This document shows positions 26,297-35,445 of a stretch of 42,048 nucleotides of DNA, one piece after another. Every line of letters begins with the position of its first letter. Position 1 is the first letter of the stretch. The notes below the pieces were generated by a model. That model was not told the origin of the DNA and searched no databases. It saw only the letters and a list, made by a program, of their open reading frames with translations. The translations under genes and the position numbers were made by a program. The stretch comes from CAKUIA01 sp044433115. GTDB lineage: Bacteria; Verrucomicrobiota; Verrucomicrobiia; Opitutales; Intestinicryptomonadaceae. The stretch is from positions 1 through 42,048 of the forward strand of contig JAWXTY010000018.1 of NCBI GenBank assembly GCA_044433115.1, given 5' to 3'.

Positions 26297-26633
26297 ACTG
26301 CTTAGAGAAGTACTCAGTGAGTCGAACTTTTTAACAAAGAGTTTTGAGCGTAAAATTAGCTATTCTAAAAACGTCCAAGACGACGAGCCTAAAGAGGATA
26401 TATCTATAAATATCCTAGAGAGCTTTGGGATAAATAGTGTAGAGTTCAAGGAAAATATAGCAAAAATTCCAAGCGATTTGCTAGAGCTATTCGAGCGTCA
26501 ATTCCAAAGTAGCCCAAAGGCTTTGCGTGTGGGTACTATAGAGAATAAAGACGAGATTAAGCGAGCAAAAAAGCACTCCGAAGATGAGTACATAGAAGAC
26601 CCTATAGACTCTCTCGACGAAGAGGCTTATTAG
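26289..26633 (+). CDS. dnaX: tau-specific C-terminal extension of DnaX (+1 frame), 114 codons
   Basis: From the last A of the slip run the +1 frame stays open for 114 codons with no start codon of its own at the join. It reads ITKLLREVLSESNFLTKSFE, passes SINILESFGINSVEF and PSDLLELFERQFQSSP, and ends DSLDEEAY before TAG. The stretch is acidic and helical with codon use like dnaX, so it is coding rather than noise. In other bacteria the tau tail binds the polymerase alpha subunit and the helicase. It overlaps the autotransporter stop on the opposite strand by 3 bp. Confidence 0.75.
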   Translation: MTKLLREVLSESNFLTKSFERKISYSKNVQDDEPKEDISINILESFGINSVEFKENIAKIPSDLLELFERQFQSSPKALRVGTIENKDEIKRAKKHSEDEYIEDPIDSLDEEAY

Positions 26634-29600
26634 AAACTATATCTATAATTTAGCCTGAAGTTGTGTGAAGTTATGTTTTCACTAGCTTCAATAAAATAGC
26701 TTAAGCCTAGCCTTGTGTTGCCTTTTTGTAGCTCCAAGCCAAGTAGCCCTGAAAAAGTGTAATGATTGTAGGCTTGCACGCTAAGAGTAGTTGCGTCTAT
26801 GTCTACAAAGCTCGCTGTGCTTTTGCTATATAAATCGCCAAGAGAGAAGATGACACCTAAGTCAAATATAGGGCTAAGCAGGTAGTCATTTCCCATATCA
26901 AAGCTGGTTGTAAATGTCATACCAATGGGGATAGTGAATATGGATTGCCCCTTTGAATTTATATATAAGGCACTTTCGCCCAAGAACTTAACATCATAAT
27001 TATCTATAGTCAAATACATATAATTAAAGCCCAAGTGGGGTATGAGGCTGTAGCTATCGAGCTTAATTAGATAATCAATTCTAAGCTCTGTGCTAATAGC
27101 AAAGGCATCGACATCTGCGTAAAAGTTGCTTGCACCAGTAGAGCTATATTGGGTTAAATCGTTGTTTGTCATTGCAAAATTTATATCTGCATAAATTAGC
27201 AAATTATCAATTTTAAAGCCATTATATAAGCTCAAGGAATAGAAACCAAAGTCGTTATTTGTAGGGCTAAAATCGCCCACGCTATTACTCTCGCCATAGC
27301 CTCCGTGAAAGGCAATCCCTAGCCTATAGGCATCGCCTAAGGTATAGTCTACGCCAAGATTGGCTCCTCCAAAATACATATCGTAACCTGTGGACTTCGT
27401 GCCAGCATTTAGCCCACGAGCTTCTGTGTAACTATACATAGGGGTAGCCCAAATTCCAAAATTCGTTTCGTTTTCGCTCTCAAATTTTTCATCAAAAATA
27501 GAAAATCTAGCCATCGTCGTATCCCTTGCCAAGTTCACAATCAAGCCCATATTAGAGATAACGCCTCCAATTTCAGCAACTTGCCCAACCTCTGCTACAG
27601 CTTCTTCGTCGACTGAGGCACTTATGTATAATGATGTTCCACTGTCTGTAGAAGTAGAAGTGCTTGAGTCATCATCTATAGTAGCCACTGCAAATTCATC
27701 AGTAGTATCATTAATACCTGCTACGCTAAACAAAGAGAAAGTAGTAGGAGTATTAGTATCATCATCAAGAGATATAGTGCTTGGCTCATCTGAGGAATAT
27801 GTATCTATAGCATTCTCTTCAGTACGCCACTGAACACTTTCAATTTCATATAAAGGATTTGCACTACTTATATAATCTATATCCCACTTTGCATAAGAGG
27901 AAGCGTCGCCATCGAAGTCCTCTAATATACGAATGTCTGTTCCTGCACTAGCTCCATATATAACTAGAGTCGCCCCTGCTTCTATAGTTACAATAGAATT
28001 GCCATCGCCAACGAGAGCCGAACTTGGGCTATATGGGTCGTAATCGCCACTTGAGTTGGTGGTCTCTACGTGAACAGCAAAGACAGAGTCTGAGGCAAAA
28101 TATGCAGTATTCGACTCTATATCTCCCTCATAACTACCTACAATTAAGTATTCACCCAAGTTCATAGATGTACCAAGTACAAAGCTTGCATTTGCTGAGC
28201 TAATCGCACTTAGAACTGCGTCAGTATAAAACCAAGCTGAGCTAATATCTTCAAGCTCATCTTCGCCCTCTATAATGAGAACTCCCCCTAAAACGCTCAA
28301 AGAGCCACCTGCCCCATCGCTATAAGCTTCGTTTGTAAAGCTAGAGCGAATTAGCATAGTGCCTTGTCCACTTTTTACAAAAGAGCCACTGTTATAAATA
28401 GAGTCAGTCGCATCATCTTCATTATAAGCACCTACTGTAAATACAGCCCCACTTTCTATATCAAAATTCACGCTCCCTATATTATACAAAAATCCCCCTG
28501 CAGTTGTGGCTGTGTTGCTGGTCGCAACTGCATAAGTATCTGCTTGTAGGGTATAATTCAAAATAGAGTCATTGTAGATAGCACCTCCATAGGCAATGTC
28601 GCCACTAGCTGAATTATTGATAAAATTTGCATTTTCTATATTAATTTGAGACTTATAATCCAAGAAGTAATCAGGATAATCAAAGGACTCTATGCTGACA
28701 TTACAAATCGCTCCTCCGCAAGCTTCGCCAGTTGTAGCTATTACATAATTTGATATAAAATTACCTGAGATATAAGAAATTTGAGCACCCTCATTATTAT
28801 AGATAGCACCTCCATAAGCATTGTTATATCCCCAAGCATAATTGCCAATAAAGTCGCCAACTATAGAGGAAATAGTGGAATAATTCAAATTATAAATAGC
28901 CCCTCCAACTGCCACGCTTTCTGTGGATTTAGTATAATTATATGCAAAATTAGAGTTTAGATTATTTATACTAGCACTCTCTCCATAAGAATAATAGCCA
29001 CCTCCACCTGCTAGCTCATTAGAAGATATAGCGTAGTTTGCAATGAAATCGCCTGTAATATAATCCAAGGCATTATCGTAATTATAGATAGCACCTGCAG
29101 TGGCGTAAGTGCCAGATACATAGTTAGCTATAAAATCGCCTGTGATTGAGTCGAAGTTCTTTGTAGCATAATATATAGCACCTCCAACTGCCCAAGAAGT
29201 TTCGCTTATTGCATAATTAGCTATGAAGTCTCCTGTGATTGTTGCATCGCCTGAAGCTGTTGAGGCATTGTAAATTGCACCACCTGTAACATAGCCATAA
29301 GCTGAGACATAATTTCCAATAAAGTCGCCAGTGATACTACCTATGCTACCTCCATTATAATTATTATAAATTGCACCACCTCTGGCATTAGTCGCCTCGC
29401 TTATCGCATAATTGCCAATAAAATCGCCAGTAATGTCGCCTATAGTTGCGTATACATAATTAAAGATAGCTCCACCATTTGCTGTAGAATTTTCGCTTAT
29501 TGCGTAATTGCCTACAAAGTTGCCTGTGATGTCGCCTATGCTCGAGTAGGAATAATTGTAGATAGCACCTGCATAAGCTGCAGAAACGCCATAAGAATAA

Positions 29601-31951
29601 TTAGCAATAAAGTCGCCAGTTATATCGCCTATATCTGATTTATAGTTATAGATTGCTCCACCTTGAGCGTAATTAGTATAATAATAACTACTGCTTGTAG
29701 ACATTACATAATTGCCAACAAAGCTACCTATTATATCGCCTATAGTTGCTTCCGAATTATTAATAGCACCCCCATAAACAGCATCACCTGAGGCGTAATT
29801 TAAAATAAAATTGCCCTCAATTTTCTCGATTTCTGAGTTATAATAATTATAAATAACACCCCCATTGCCACTCGAAGAAGCTTGGGCGTAATTGCCAATA
29901 AAGTCGCCAGAGATAGTGCCTATATACGATTTTTCATTGTATATAACAGCTCCATATACGTCGTTGTTTTCCGAAATTGCGTAGTTGCCAATGAAGTCGC
30001 CAATTATGTCGTCTATAGTCGAGCCTGAGCTATACGCTGAAGTTGTTCCATTGTAAATAATCCCCCCATATACTGAAGTCGATGCCTGAGCGTAGTTATA
30101 TATAAAGTCGCCATTAATACCACTCATAGAGGAAGTTACAGAGTTATAAATTATACCCCCGTAGATATAAGAGCTTTCTGAAATTGCATAATTTGCAATG
30201 AAGTCGCCAGTGATAGTGCCTATGTCCGACTCAAAATAAGTATAAACAATACCACCTTTAATATAAGTATCTGCCAAAGCATAATTGCCAACAAAATTCC
30301 CAGCAATTTCATCTATAGTCGACCTGTAATTGTAAATTGTGCCACCTTCTATATATGTACCTGCTGTAGCGTAATTACCAATGAAATCGCCAGTGAAAGT
30401 GCCAAGATTTGACTCATAATAACTATAGATGACTCCACCTTTGACATACGTGCCTGCCGTAGCGTAATTGCCAATGAAGTCGCCTGTGATGTCGCCTATA
30501 GTCGCCTTGTAGTTATAAATTGTGCCACCTTCGACATAAGAATTTGCATAGGAATAATTGCCGACGAAATCGCCTGTAATGTTGGCTATAGTTTCTGTAT
30601 TGTAAATAGCTCCTCCCTTTGCTAGCCCTAAAATAGACTCTGCATAATTGCCAATAAAGTTGCCTGTGATGTCGCCTATATACGAAGGGTCTGTGGGGTA
30701 ATCGTCTGTATTACATATAGCTCCACCCCACGCTAAAATGCTATCGCCTGTTGCGTAATTGCCTATAAAATCGCCACTTATGCTATCTATAGTGCCACTT
30801 GCATTGTAGATTGCACCCCCATAAGAAGCCCTAGTTGACTCTGCATAATTGCCAATGAAATCACCTACAATATCGCCAATTTCTGAGCTGTATCTATCGT
30901 TCGAAATAGCCCCACCTTTCGCCCACGCATCTTGAGTAGAAGCATAATTACCAATGAATGAGCCTGTTATGTCGCCTATAGTTGCTGTGTAATAATTGCA
31001 AATTGCACCCCCATAAACATCTGCCGACTCACTATAAACGAAGTTACCCACAAAGTCGCCCGTTATGTCGCCTATCTCGCCTCGATAGTCGTTATAAATA
31101 GCTCCCCCGTAGGCTTTATTATCTTCGCTCTTAGCGTAATTACCAATAAAATCGCCCGTTATGTCGCCTATATCAGAGTTGTAATAATTGTAAATTGCTC
31201 CCCCATAGAGAATTGCAGACTTATTATAATCAAGGTCTGTAACAGTAGTTATATGCACCCCATAAAAGTTTCCATCTATAGAAGCTATCTTGGTTGAATT
31301 GAAAATCCAAGAGAGCGAGCCTCGCAAATTTTTTGTATCACTATTTACACTAATGCAAAGAAAGCCATCTGCATTTACTTTTATTGTAGCATAAGTTTTA
31401 TCGTAATTTATAGCATAAATAGCGTTGGTATTTTCTGTACTAAAAGAAAAGGAAGTGCCATCATAAGTATAATACAAATCGCCTTTTCCCACACTGTCTA
31501 AAGAGGAAAAATAAGAGGCAATATCGCTAATAGATGTATCGCTACTATACTGCACATAAAAGGAACTATCCTCAGAAGTAGAAATACTTAAAAGCCCATC
31601 ATATCCAACATCTTGCCACTTGTAATAGATATAATTCGTGCCAGAACTATCTGTAATTAAATTTTTAACACTAAGCTCTAAATCAACTGGGCTATAATCA
31701 CTTATACCATCGTCTTGAGAAAACAAATATTTTGTTATGACAAAATCTGAACTATCTCCTTCCTTTAATGTATAGATAGAAGGCTTTGGATAAGCCTCAA
31801 CATCTTCTTGATTTAAGCGACTAAGCGTAGGCTCTAAAAGAGCATCTAAGTTAGATGCTACCCCATCTGCTAAAGTTATTTTCCCAATAGAAAAAGCGAC
31901 AAAAAACACAAAGACTTTTGACGCAGTATTATTTATTCTTTTTATTTTCAC
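26630..31951 (-). CDS. Giant autotransporter with GGAIYN/GDFIGNYA repeats, 1773 aa
   Basis: A signal-like N-terminus (SKVFVFFVAFSIGKITLA) leads into a unique region to about residue 245. About 26 clear repeats of 28-38 residues follow (residues about 248-1075), with consensus YGGAIYN-(x)-IGDITGDFIGNYA, plus two degenerate copies; this is a beta-helix passenger. Residues about 1075-1200 resemble generic autotransporter strands (TTAGGFLYNIGSVNFDIESGAVF). Residues about 1490-1773 are the outer-membrane barrel (FGIWATPMYSYTEARG ... GLSYF, GanLGVDY), ending in YRYSF with C-terminal Phe. It is a surface adhesin or barrier protein by inference. It stands 93 bp after the exported pentapeptide gene and may have its own promoter. 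Confidence 0.92.
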   Translation of the reverse strand: MKIKRINNTASKVFVFFVAFSIGKITLADGVASNLDALLEPTLSRLNQEDVEAYPKPSIYTLKEGDSSDFVITKYLFSQDDGISDYSPVDLELSVKNLITDSSGTNYIYYKWQDVGYDGLLSISTSEDSSFYVQYSSDTSISDIASYFSSLDSVGKGDLYYTYDGTSFSFSTENTNAIYAINYDKTYATIKVNADGFLCISVNSDTKNLRGSLSWIFNSTKIASIDGNFYGVHITTVTDLDYNKSAILYGGAIYNYYNSDIGDITGDFIGNYAKSEDNKAYGGAIYNDYRGEIGDITGDFVGNFVYSESADVYGGAICNYYTATIGDITGSFIGNYASTQDAWAKGGAISNDRYSSEIGDIVGDFIGNYAESTRASYGGAIYNASGTIDSISGDFIGNYATGDSILAWGGAICNTDDYPTDPSYIGDITGNFIGNYAESILGLAKGGAIYNTETIANITGDFVGNYSYANSYVEGGTIYNYKATIGDITGDFIGNYATAGTYVKGGVIYSYYESNLGTFTGDFIGNYATAGTYIEGGTIYNYRSTIDEIAGNFVGNYALADTYIKGGIVYTYFESDIGTITGDFIANYAISESSYIYGGIIYNSVTSSMSGINGDFIYNYAQASTSVYGGIIYNGTTSAYSSGSTIDDIIGDFIGNYAISENNDVYGAVIYNEKSYIGTISGDFIGNYAQASSSGNGGVIYNYYNSEIEKIEGNFILNYASGDAVYGGAINNSEATIGDIIGSFVGNYVMSTSSSYYYTNYAQGGAIYNYKSDIGDITGDFIANYSYGVSAAYAGAIYNYSYSSIGDITGNFVGNYAISENSTANGGAIFNYVYATIGDITGDFIGNYAISEATNARGGAIYNNYNGGSIGSITGDFIGNYVSAYGYVTGGAIYNASTASGDATITGDFIANYAISETSWAVGGAIYYATKNFDSITGDFIANYVSGTYATAGAIYNYDNALDYITGDFIANYAISSNELAGGGGYYSYGESASINNLNSNFAYNYTKSTESVAVGGAIYNLNYSTISSIVGDFIGNYAWGYNNAYGGAIYNNEGAQISYISGNFISNYVIATTGEACGGAICNVSIESFDYPDYFLDYKSQINIENANFINNSASGDIAYGGAIYNDSILNYTLQADTYAVATSNTATTAGGFLYNIGSVNFDIESGAVFTVGAYNEDDATDSIYNSGSFVKSGQGTMLIRSSFTNEAYSDGAGGSLSVLGGVLIIEGEDELEDISSAWFYTDAVLSAISSANASFVLGTSMNLGEYLIVGSYEGDIESNTAYFASDSVFAVHVETTNSSGDYDPYSPSSALVGDGNSIVTIEAGATLVIYGASAGTDIRILEDFDGDASSYAKWDIDYISSANPLYEIESVQWRTEENAIDTYSSDEPSTISLDDDTNTPTTFSLFSVAGINDTTDEFAVATIDDDSSTSTSTDSGTSLYISASVDEEAVAEVGQVAEIGGVISNMGLIVNLARDTTMARFSIFDEKFESENETNFGIWATPMYSYTEARGLNAGTKSTGYDMYFGGANLGVDYTLGDAYRLGIAFHGGYGESNSVGDFSPTNNDFGFYSLSLYNGFKIDNLLIYADINFAMTNNDLTQYSSTGASNFYADVDAFAISTELRIDYLIKLDSYSLIPHLGFNYMYLTIDNYDVKFLGESALYINSKGQSIFTIPIGMTFTTSFDMGNDYLLSPIFDLGVIFSLGDLYSKSTASFVDIDATTLSVQAYNHYTFSGLLGLELQKGNTRLGLSYFIEASENITSHNFRLNYRYSF
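28730..31210 (-). repeat. Coding tandem repeat array, about 26 units of 84-114 bp
   Basis: Repeated plus-strand landmarks are AAATCGCC/AAGTCGCC, GTAATTGCCAATGAA and ATAGCTCCACC (minus-strand codons for GDFIGNYA and GGAIYN). Units differ in length and are 60-90 percent alike by eye, so the array is expanding by recombination but is not freshly homogenised. Length differences between strains are expected. Confidence 0.85.
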
Positions 31952-32044
31952 TAATTTTATATATTAAATTTATCCACATAAACTCTTCATAAAATGTGCA
32001 TAAAATATATATCGAAAATAAATAAAAACTTATAAATAAAAAAA

Positions 32045-32881
32045 TTATTCTTCAGACAAATTTATCTTTAAATTCGTAAATATTGCTTGATTAGTGTTCG
32101 TATTTTTAAAATTAGCTTTGTCTATATTTGCAAAAGCAAAGCTTGCTCCACTTAAATTTGCATTCTCAAAATTCGCCCCTTCTAAGTTCGTAAAACTAAA
32201 ATCTGCACCACTTAAATTTGCATTTTTGAAATTCGCTCCCCTTAAATCCTGCTTGATAAAAGACCAATATATAAGGCTGCAATAACTAAAATCAAGCCCT
32301 CTTAAGTCCTTGTCCTTGTAGCTCTTAGTAGAATACAACTGCTCTTTTGTAAAACTTTTATGCGTTGCATTTTTAAAGATTGCCCCACTAATTATTGCAT
32401 CTGTAAAATCTGCTTGATAAAAGGAAGCACTACCTTGATTTTCATCATAAAAAGATACGCCTTTCAAGTTCGCATTCCTAAAAGAGCAATATCTTAAAAC
32501 AGACCACTCAAACCTAGCATTTTCTAAATTCTGCCCAGAAAAATCCCAATGCTGTAAATCATTTACACTAAAATTAACGCCCTCTAAGTTCTTGTCTTTA
32601 TAACTCTTAGTTGAATATAATTGCAAACGATTTAAACCTCTTTGAAAACGACTTCCTCCAAATTCTGCCTTAGTAATTATTGCATCTGTAAAATCTGCCC
32701 CAATAAGTGAAGTGAAATTAAAATTTGCCCCAACAAGAACCGCATTCTTCCACGAACTTTTATCTAAGCGAGTGTTGTGTAACACTTGATTACTAAGGTC
32801 TTTATTATCATTATTCAAGCCACTTTGAGCAAAGACAAAAATGGGTATAATCAATAAAAAAACTAAGGATATTTTTTTCAT
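32045..32881 (-). CDS. Exported pentapeptide-repeat protein, 278 aa
   Basis: The ATG at 32881 gives a signal peptide (MKKISLVFLLIIPIFVFAQ); an in-frame TTG nine bases earlier is less likely. The mature part consists of pentapeptide A(D/N)LxG-type quadrilateral-helix repeats (DFTDAIITKAEF, ANLSGADFSFTNLEGANFENANLSG) interrupted by the module QLYSTKSYKDKDLRGLDFS. It is strikingly similar, region by region, to residues about 290-526 of the kinase at 33826-35406 (both have NNDNK-LS, LGG-R, YSTKSY, NFSVNDM/L, WDFSGQNLE-ARFEW). It is the last member of the kinase/sigma cassette. Function is unknown; a periplasmic counterpart of the kinase sensor tail is an inference. Confidence 0.88.
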   Translation of the reverse strand: MKKISLVFLLIIPIFVFAQSGLNNDNKDLSNQVLHNTRLDKSSWKNAVLVGANFNFTSLIGADFTDAIITKAEFGGSRFQRGLNRLQLYSTKSYKDKNLEGVNFSVNDLQHWDFSGQNLENARFEWSVLRYCSFRNANLKGVSFYDENQGSASFYQADFTDAIISGAIFKNATHKSFTKEQLYSTKSYKDKDLRGLDFSYCSLIYWSFIKQDLRGANFKNANLSGADFSFTNLEGANFENANLSGASFAFANIDKANFKNTNTNQAIFTNLKINLSEE

Positions 32882-32926
32882 AAAAAACAACTATTGCTCA
32901 ATTCTATACAAAAGCCAAGCCATATA

Positions 32927-33115
32927 TCAATCTTTTTTAGGCTCTTGGCTTTTCTTTTTTGCTAATTCCTGAAGCTTTCTTTCTATGTTAAGCTCTATTC
33001 TTCTATGCGATATAGTATTTTCTAAGTGCTTTATAGATTTATATGCCTTAGACAAATCCTCTACAATTTTTTCGCATTCTAAATCTTCTATATTTTTTGT
33101 ATTATCGTCGTCCAT
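32927..33115 (-). CDS. Small charged coiled-coil protein, 62 aa
   Basis: The start lies one base after the sigma-factor stop, with AAGGA ribosome-binding sequence inside the end of the sigma gene, so it is translationally coupled. The protein is highly charged and helical (IEDLECEKIVEDLSKAYKSIKHLENTI, then RKLQELAKKKSQEPKKD), with heptad-like spacing of Leu/Ile suggesting a coiled coil. There is no signal peptide or membrane span. No family is recognised. Its position suggests a partner of the sigma factor, for example an anti-sigma or adaptor, which is inference. Confidence 0.65.
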   Translation of the reverse strand: MDDDNTKNIEDLECEKIVEDLSKAYKSIKHLENTISHRRIELNIERKLQELAKKKSQEPKKD

Positions 33116-33116
33116 A

Positions 33117-33788
33117 TTAGTCCTTTAAGTATTGGTATAATTTATGTTTTTTTGCATTTTCCCTTAGGGATTTTGAAATCTTAAAAATACTTTGACTTAT
33201 GTCTACAGGCAACATTCCAAGCTCTTTTGCAACGTCTCGCACTGCTATGCCTTGAAGTTTTACCATCTCAAAAGCAATACAACTTTGAGGGCTAAAATCT
33301 TTACGCAAAGTCTCGTATAAATCTAACAACATAGAATTTTGCAAAGCTATAATTTCAGACTTTTCCAACTCCTCTTGCATTTCATCTGTACCTACAATTT
33401 CCTTTAAGTCAAGCTCGTCATCTTCTTCATTATCAAAGGATAAAGTACTTTCTACCAACATTCTATCGCTATAGTGCTTACGCATATAATCCATAGTTCT
33501 ATTATGACAGATACGCTTTAAGAAAAACCTAAATTTAGTTCTATTTATATCAAATTTATTTTCGTTAAATACCTTATTTAAAGAAATTATAACAGCAGAA
33601 ATAACGTCCTCTAAGGCAGAAGGCGAGACATCGTACCATCTTTTTTGATTAAAAGAATTTAGCACCATCACCTTGATTGGAGCGTGGTAAATAGTAAAAA
33701 AATTACGCCAAGCCCCATTCCAGACTTCTCTTTTTTCAGGTTGGGTAAGTTTTTCAATTATAGTAATTGGTGTGTTTGGAAATTGCAT
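33117..33788 (-). CDS. Sigma-70-family (ECF-like) transcription factor, 223 aa
   Basis: The ATG at 33788 is chosen over a TTG at 33839 that overlaps the kinase gene. A region-2-like part reads AWRNFFTIYHAPIKVMV, DVISAVIISLNKVF, and RTKFRFFLKRICHNRTMDYMRKHYSD, equivalent to sigma 2.2-2.4. A region-4 HTH follows after an acidic linker: FSPQSCIAFEMVKLQGIAVRDVAKELGMLPVDISQSIFKISKSLRENA. Sigma factors of this kind found next to Ser/Thr kinases are common in Planctomycetes and relatives. The gene lies 37 bp downstream of the kinase/pentapeptide fusion and directly upstream of the small coiled-coil protein, so they form one operon. Its target promoters are unknown. Confidence 0.8.
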   Translation of the reverse strand: MQFPNTPITIIEKLTQPEKREVWNGAWRNFFTIYHAPIKVMVLNSFNQKRWYDVSPSALEDVISAVIISLNKVFNENKFDINRTKFRFFLKRICHNRTMDYMRKHYSDRMLVESTLSFDNEEDDELDLKEIVGTDEMQEELEKSEIIALQNSMLLDLYETLRKDFSPQSCIAFEMVKLQGIAVRDVAKELGMLPVDISQSIFKISKSLRENAKKHKLYQYLKD

Positions 33789-33825
33789 ATATTTATCTTC
33801 TTTATTTATACATTCTTTGCTTTTC

Positions 33826-35406
33826 TTAAAATATTTCAAAATTTTTGCAATTTTTTAAATTTATATCGCTAATATTTGCATTTAAGAAATTTACCCCCTC
33901 TAAATTAGCAAAAGAAAAATCAACTCCACTTAAATCACTGTTAGCAAAGTTTGCATTCTTTAAATTCTGCCCACTAAAAGACCACCCTTTAAGTATGCAA
34001 CTACTAAAATCAATGCCCTCTAAATCCTTGTCTTTATAGCTCTTAGTCGAATATAATTGCTCTTTTGTAAAGCCTTCATTTGTCGCATATTTAAACCTAC
34101 ATTTAGCTATGATAGCATTAGCAAAATTAGTATTATAAAAACTCGAAGAGCCATTATTACTATCATCAAAGGACACATTTTTTAAGTTTGCATTCTCAAA
34201 AGAAACATCATCTAATACGCACCACTCAAACCTTGCATCTTCTAAATTTTGCCCAGAAAAGTCCCAAGCTTTCATATCATTTACGCTAAAATTAATTCCT
34301 GCTAAGTTCTTATTAATGTAGCTCTTAGTAGAATAAATTTGCTCTTTATTAAAGCCACCTCGCAGACGATTTCCTCCAAGTTCAGACTTTATAATTATAG
34401 CATTTGTAAAGTTGGCATTTTCAAGTTCGGCGAAGTTAAAATTCGTATTTATCAATATAGCATTTTGCCAAGAGCTATTATTTAAGGACGCATAATGAAA
34501 GCTTCTATCGCTTAAATTTTTGTTGTCATTATTAACTATAGGCACTTGGGGCAAATTTGATTTAGTTTTAGGCAAAGCGTCAGTATAAATAACTTCTTCT
34601 CCAAGTAAAAATTCCCTTTTAAAATCTAATACACTGCGATAACGCAAAGACTCATTATCAGAAAGAGCCCTCAATATACATCTATGCCAATGCGAATATT
34701 TTTCCTGAAGAGCCTTTGATAAAATATCCTTATTTTGCCTTGGGTAGCGAAAATCAACCTTTGAAATATTTTCTGGCGAAAAGCCTGTTAGCAATACATA
34801 CATAGTACTAGCAATACCCCAAACATCGACATTTCCCCCTGAATTTATATACCAAGATGGGGCAAAAAAATCTCGTGTCCCTAAATTTCTATAAACTTTA
34901 TAATCTTGGCTTAGCAAACTTATATCGCACAATTTAGCAGAACCTCCAAAAAATAGAACATTGTCAGGCTTTATATCCCTATGCAAAAATCCGTGATTTT
35001 CTATAGCTATACTTGCGTCAAATATGGGATATGCAATGTCCTCGATTTCTTTTTCGTCGAACCAAGAAGCCTCGTTTGACTGCATAGAAATTACGCTATG
35101 CAAACTTTTAGGCGACCAAGAAGGGCTTAGTGGATTGTCAAAATCGGAAGGATTAAGAGGGTCGCACAGAGGCATTAAATAGGAGAGCTTGCCATCTTTT
35201 AATTGATAAAAAATCAAGCCAATCGCATTTTTAGTAAAGAGCTTATCCTGAAAAAGCCTAGTGTATAAAGCGATACTTTTAAACTCCAAGTCCTTAGCTT
35301 TGCCCTCTATAACTTTAATAGCGAAAAAGCTATCTCTATGCTTGGCTAAAAAAACCTTACCAAAACCTCCTTCGCCAATTAAGCTTAAAATCTCATAATC
35401 TTCCAT
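33826..35406 (-). CDS. Ser/Thr protein kinase fused to pentapeptide repeats, 526 aa
   Basis: Residues 1-270 form an Hanks-type kinase: Gly loop GEGGFGKV (11-18), ATP Lys 31 (FAIKV), catalytic loop HRDIKPDN (142-149), and Asp 161 in CDIS, replacing the usual DFG. The activation segment ends GTRDFFAPSWY in place of APE. All catalytic acidic residues remain, so activity is plausible. Residues about 290-526 are pentapeptide repeats with YSTKSY modules and no membrane span lies between, so the whole protein is cytoplasmic. The tail is paralogous to the exported protein at 32045. It precedes the sigma gene by 37 bp, suggesting phosphorylation of, or signalling to, that factor. Confidence 0.9.
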   Translation of the reverse strand: MEDYEILSLIGEGGFGKVFLAKHRDSFFAIKVIEGKAKDLEFKSIALYTRLFQDKLFTKNAIGLIFYQLKDGKLSYLMPLCDPLNPSDFDNPLSPSWSPKSLHSVISMQSNEASWFDEKEIEDIAYPIFDASIAIENHGFLHRDIKPDNVLFFGGSAKLCDISLLSQDYKVYRNLGTRDFFAPSWYINSGGNVDVWGIASTMYVLLTGFSPENISKVDFRYPRQNKDILSKALQEKYSHWHRCILRALSDNESLRYRSVLDFKREFLLGEEVIYTDALPKTKSNLPQVPIVNNDNKNLSDRSFHYASLNNSSWQNAILINTNFNFAELENANFTNAIIIKSELGGNRLRGGFNKEQIYSTKSYINKNLAGINFSVNDMKAWDFSGQNLEDARFEWCVLDDVSFENANLKNVSFDDSNNGSSSFYNTNFANAIIAKCRFKYATNEGFTKEQLYSTKSYKDKDLEGIDFSSCILKGWSFSGQNLKNANFANSDLSGVDFSFANLEGVNFLNANISDINLKNCKNFEIF

Positions 35407-35445
35407 AAAAAATACTATGAGCTAGTTCTAAAAATAATCAAGAGA

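Noticed and set aside
28730..31210. CRISPR or non-coding satellite
   Set aside because: The repeats are coding, keep frame across 5 kb and differ by codon-like changes.
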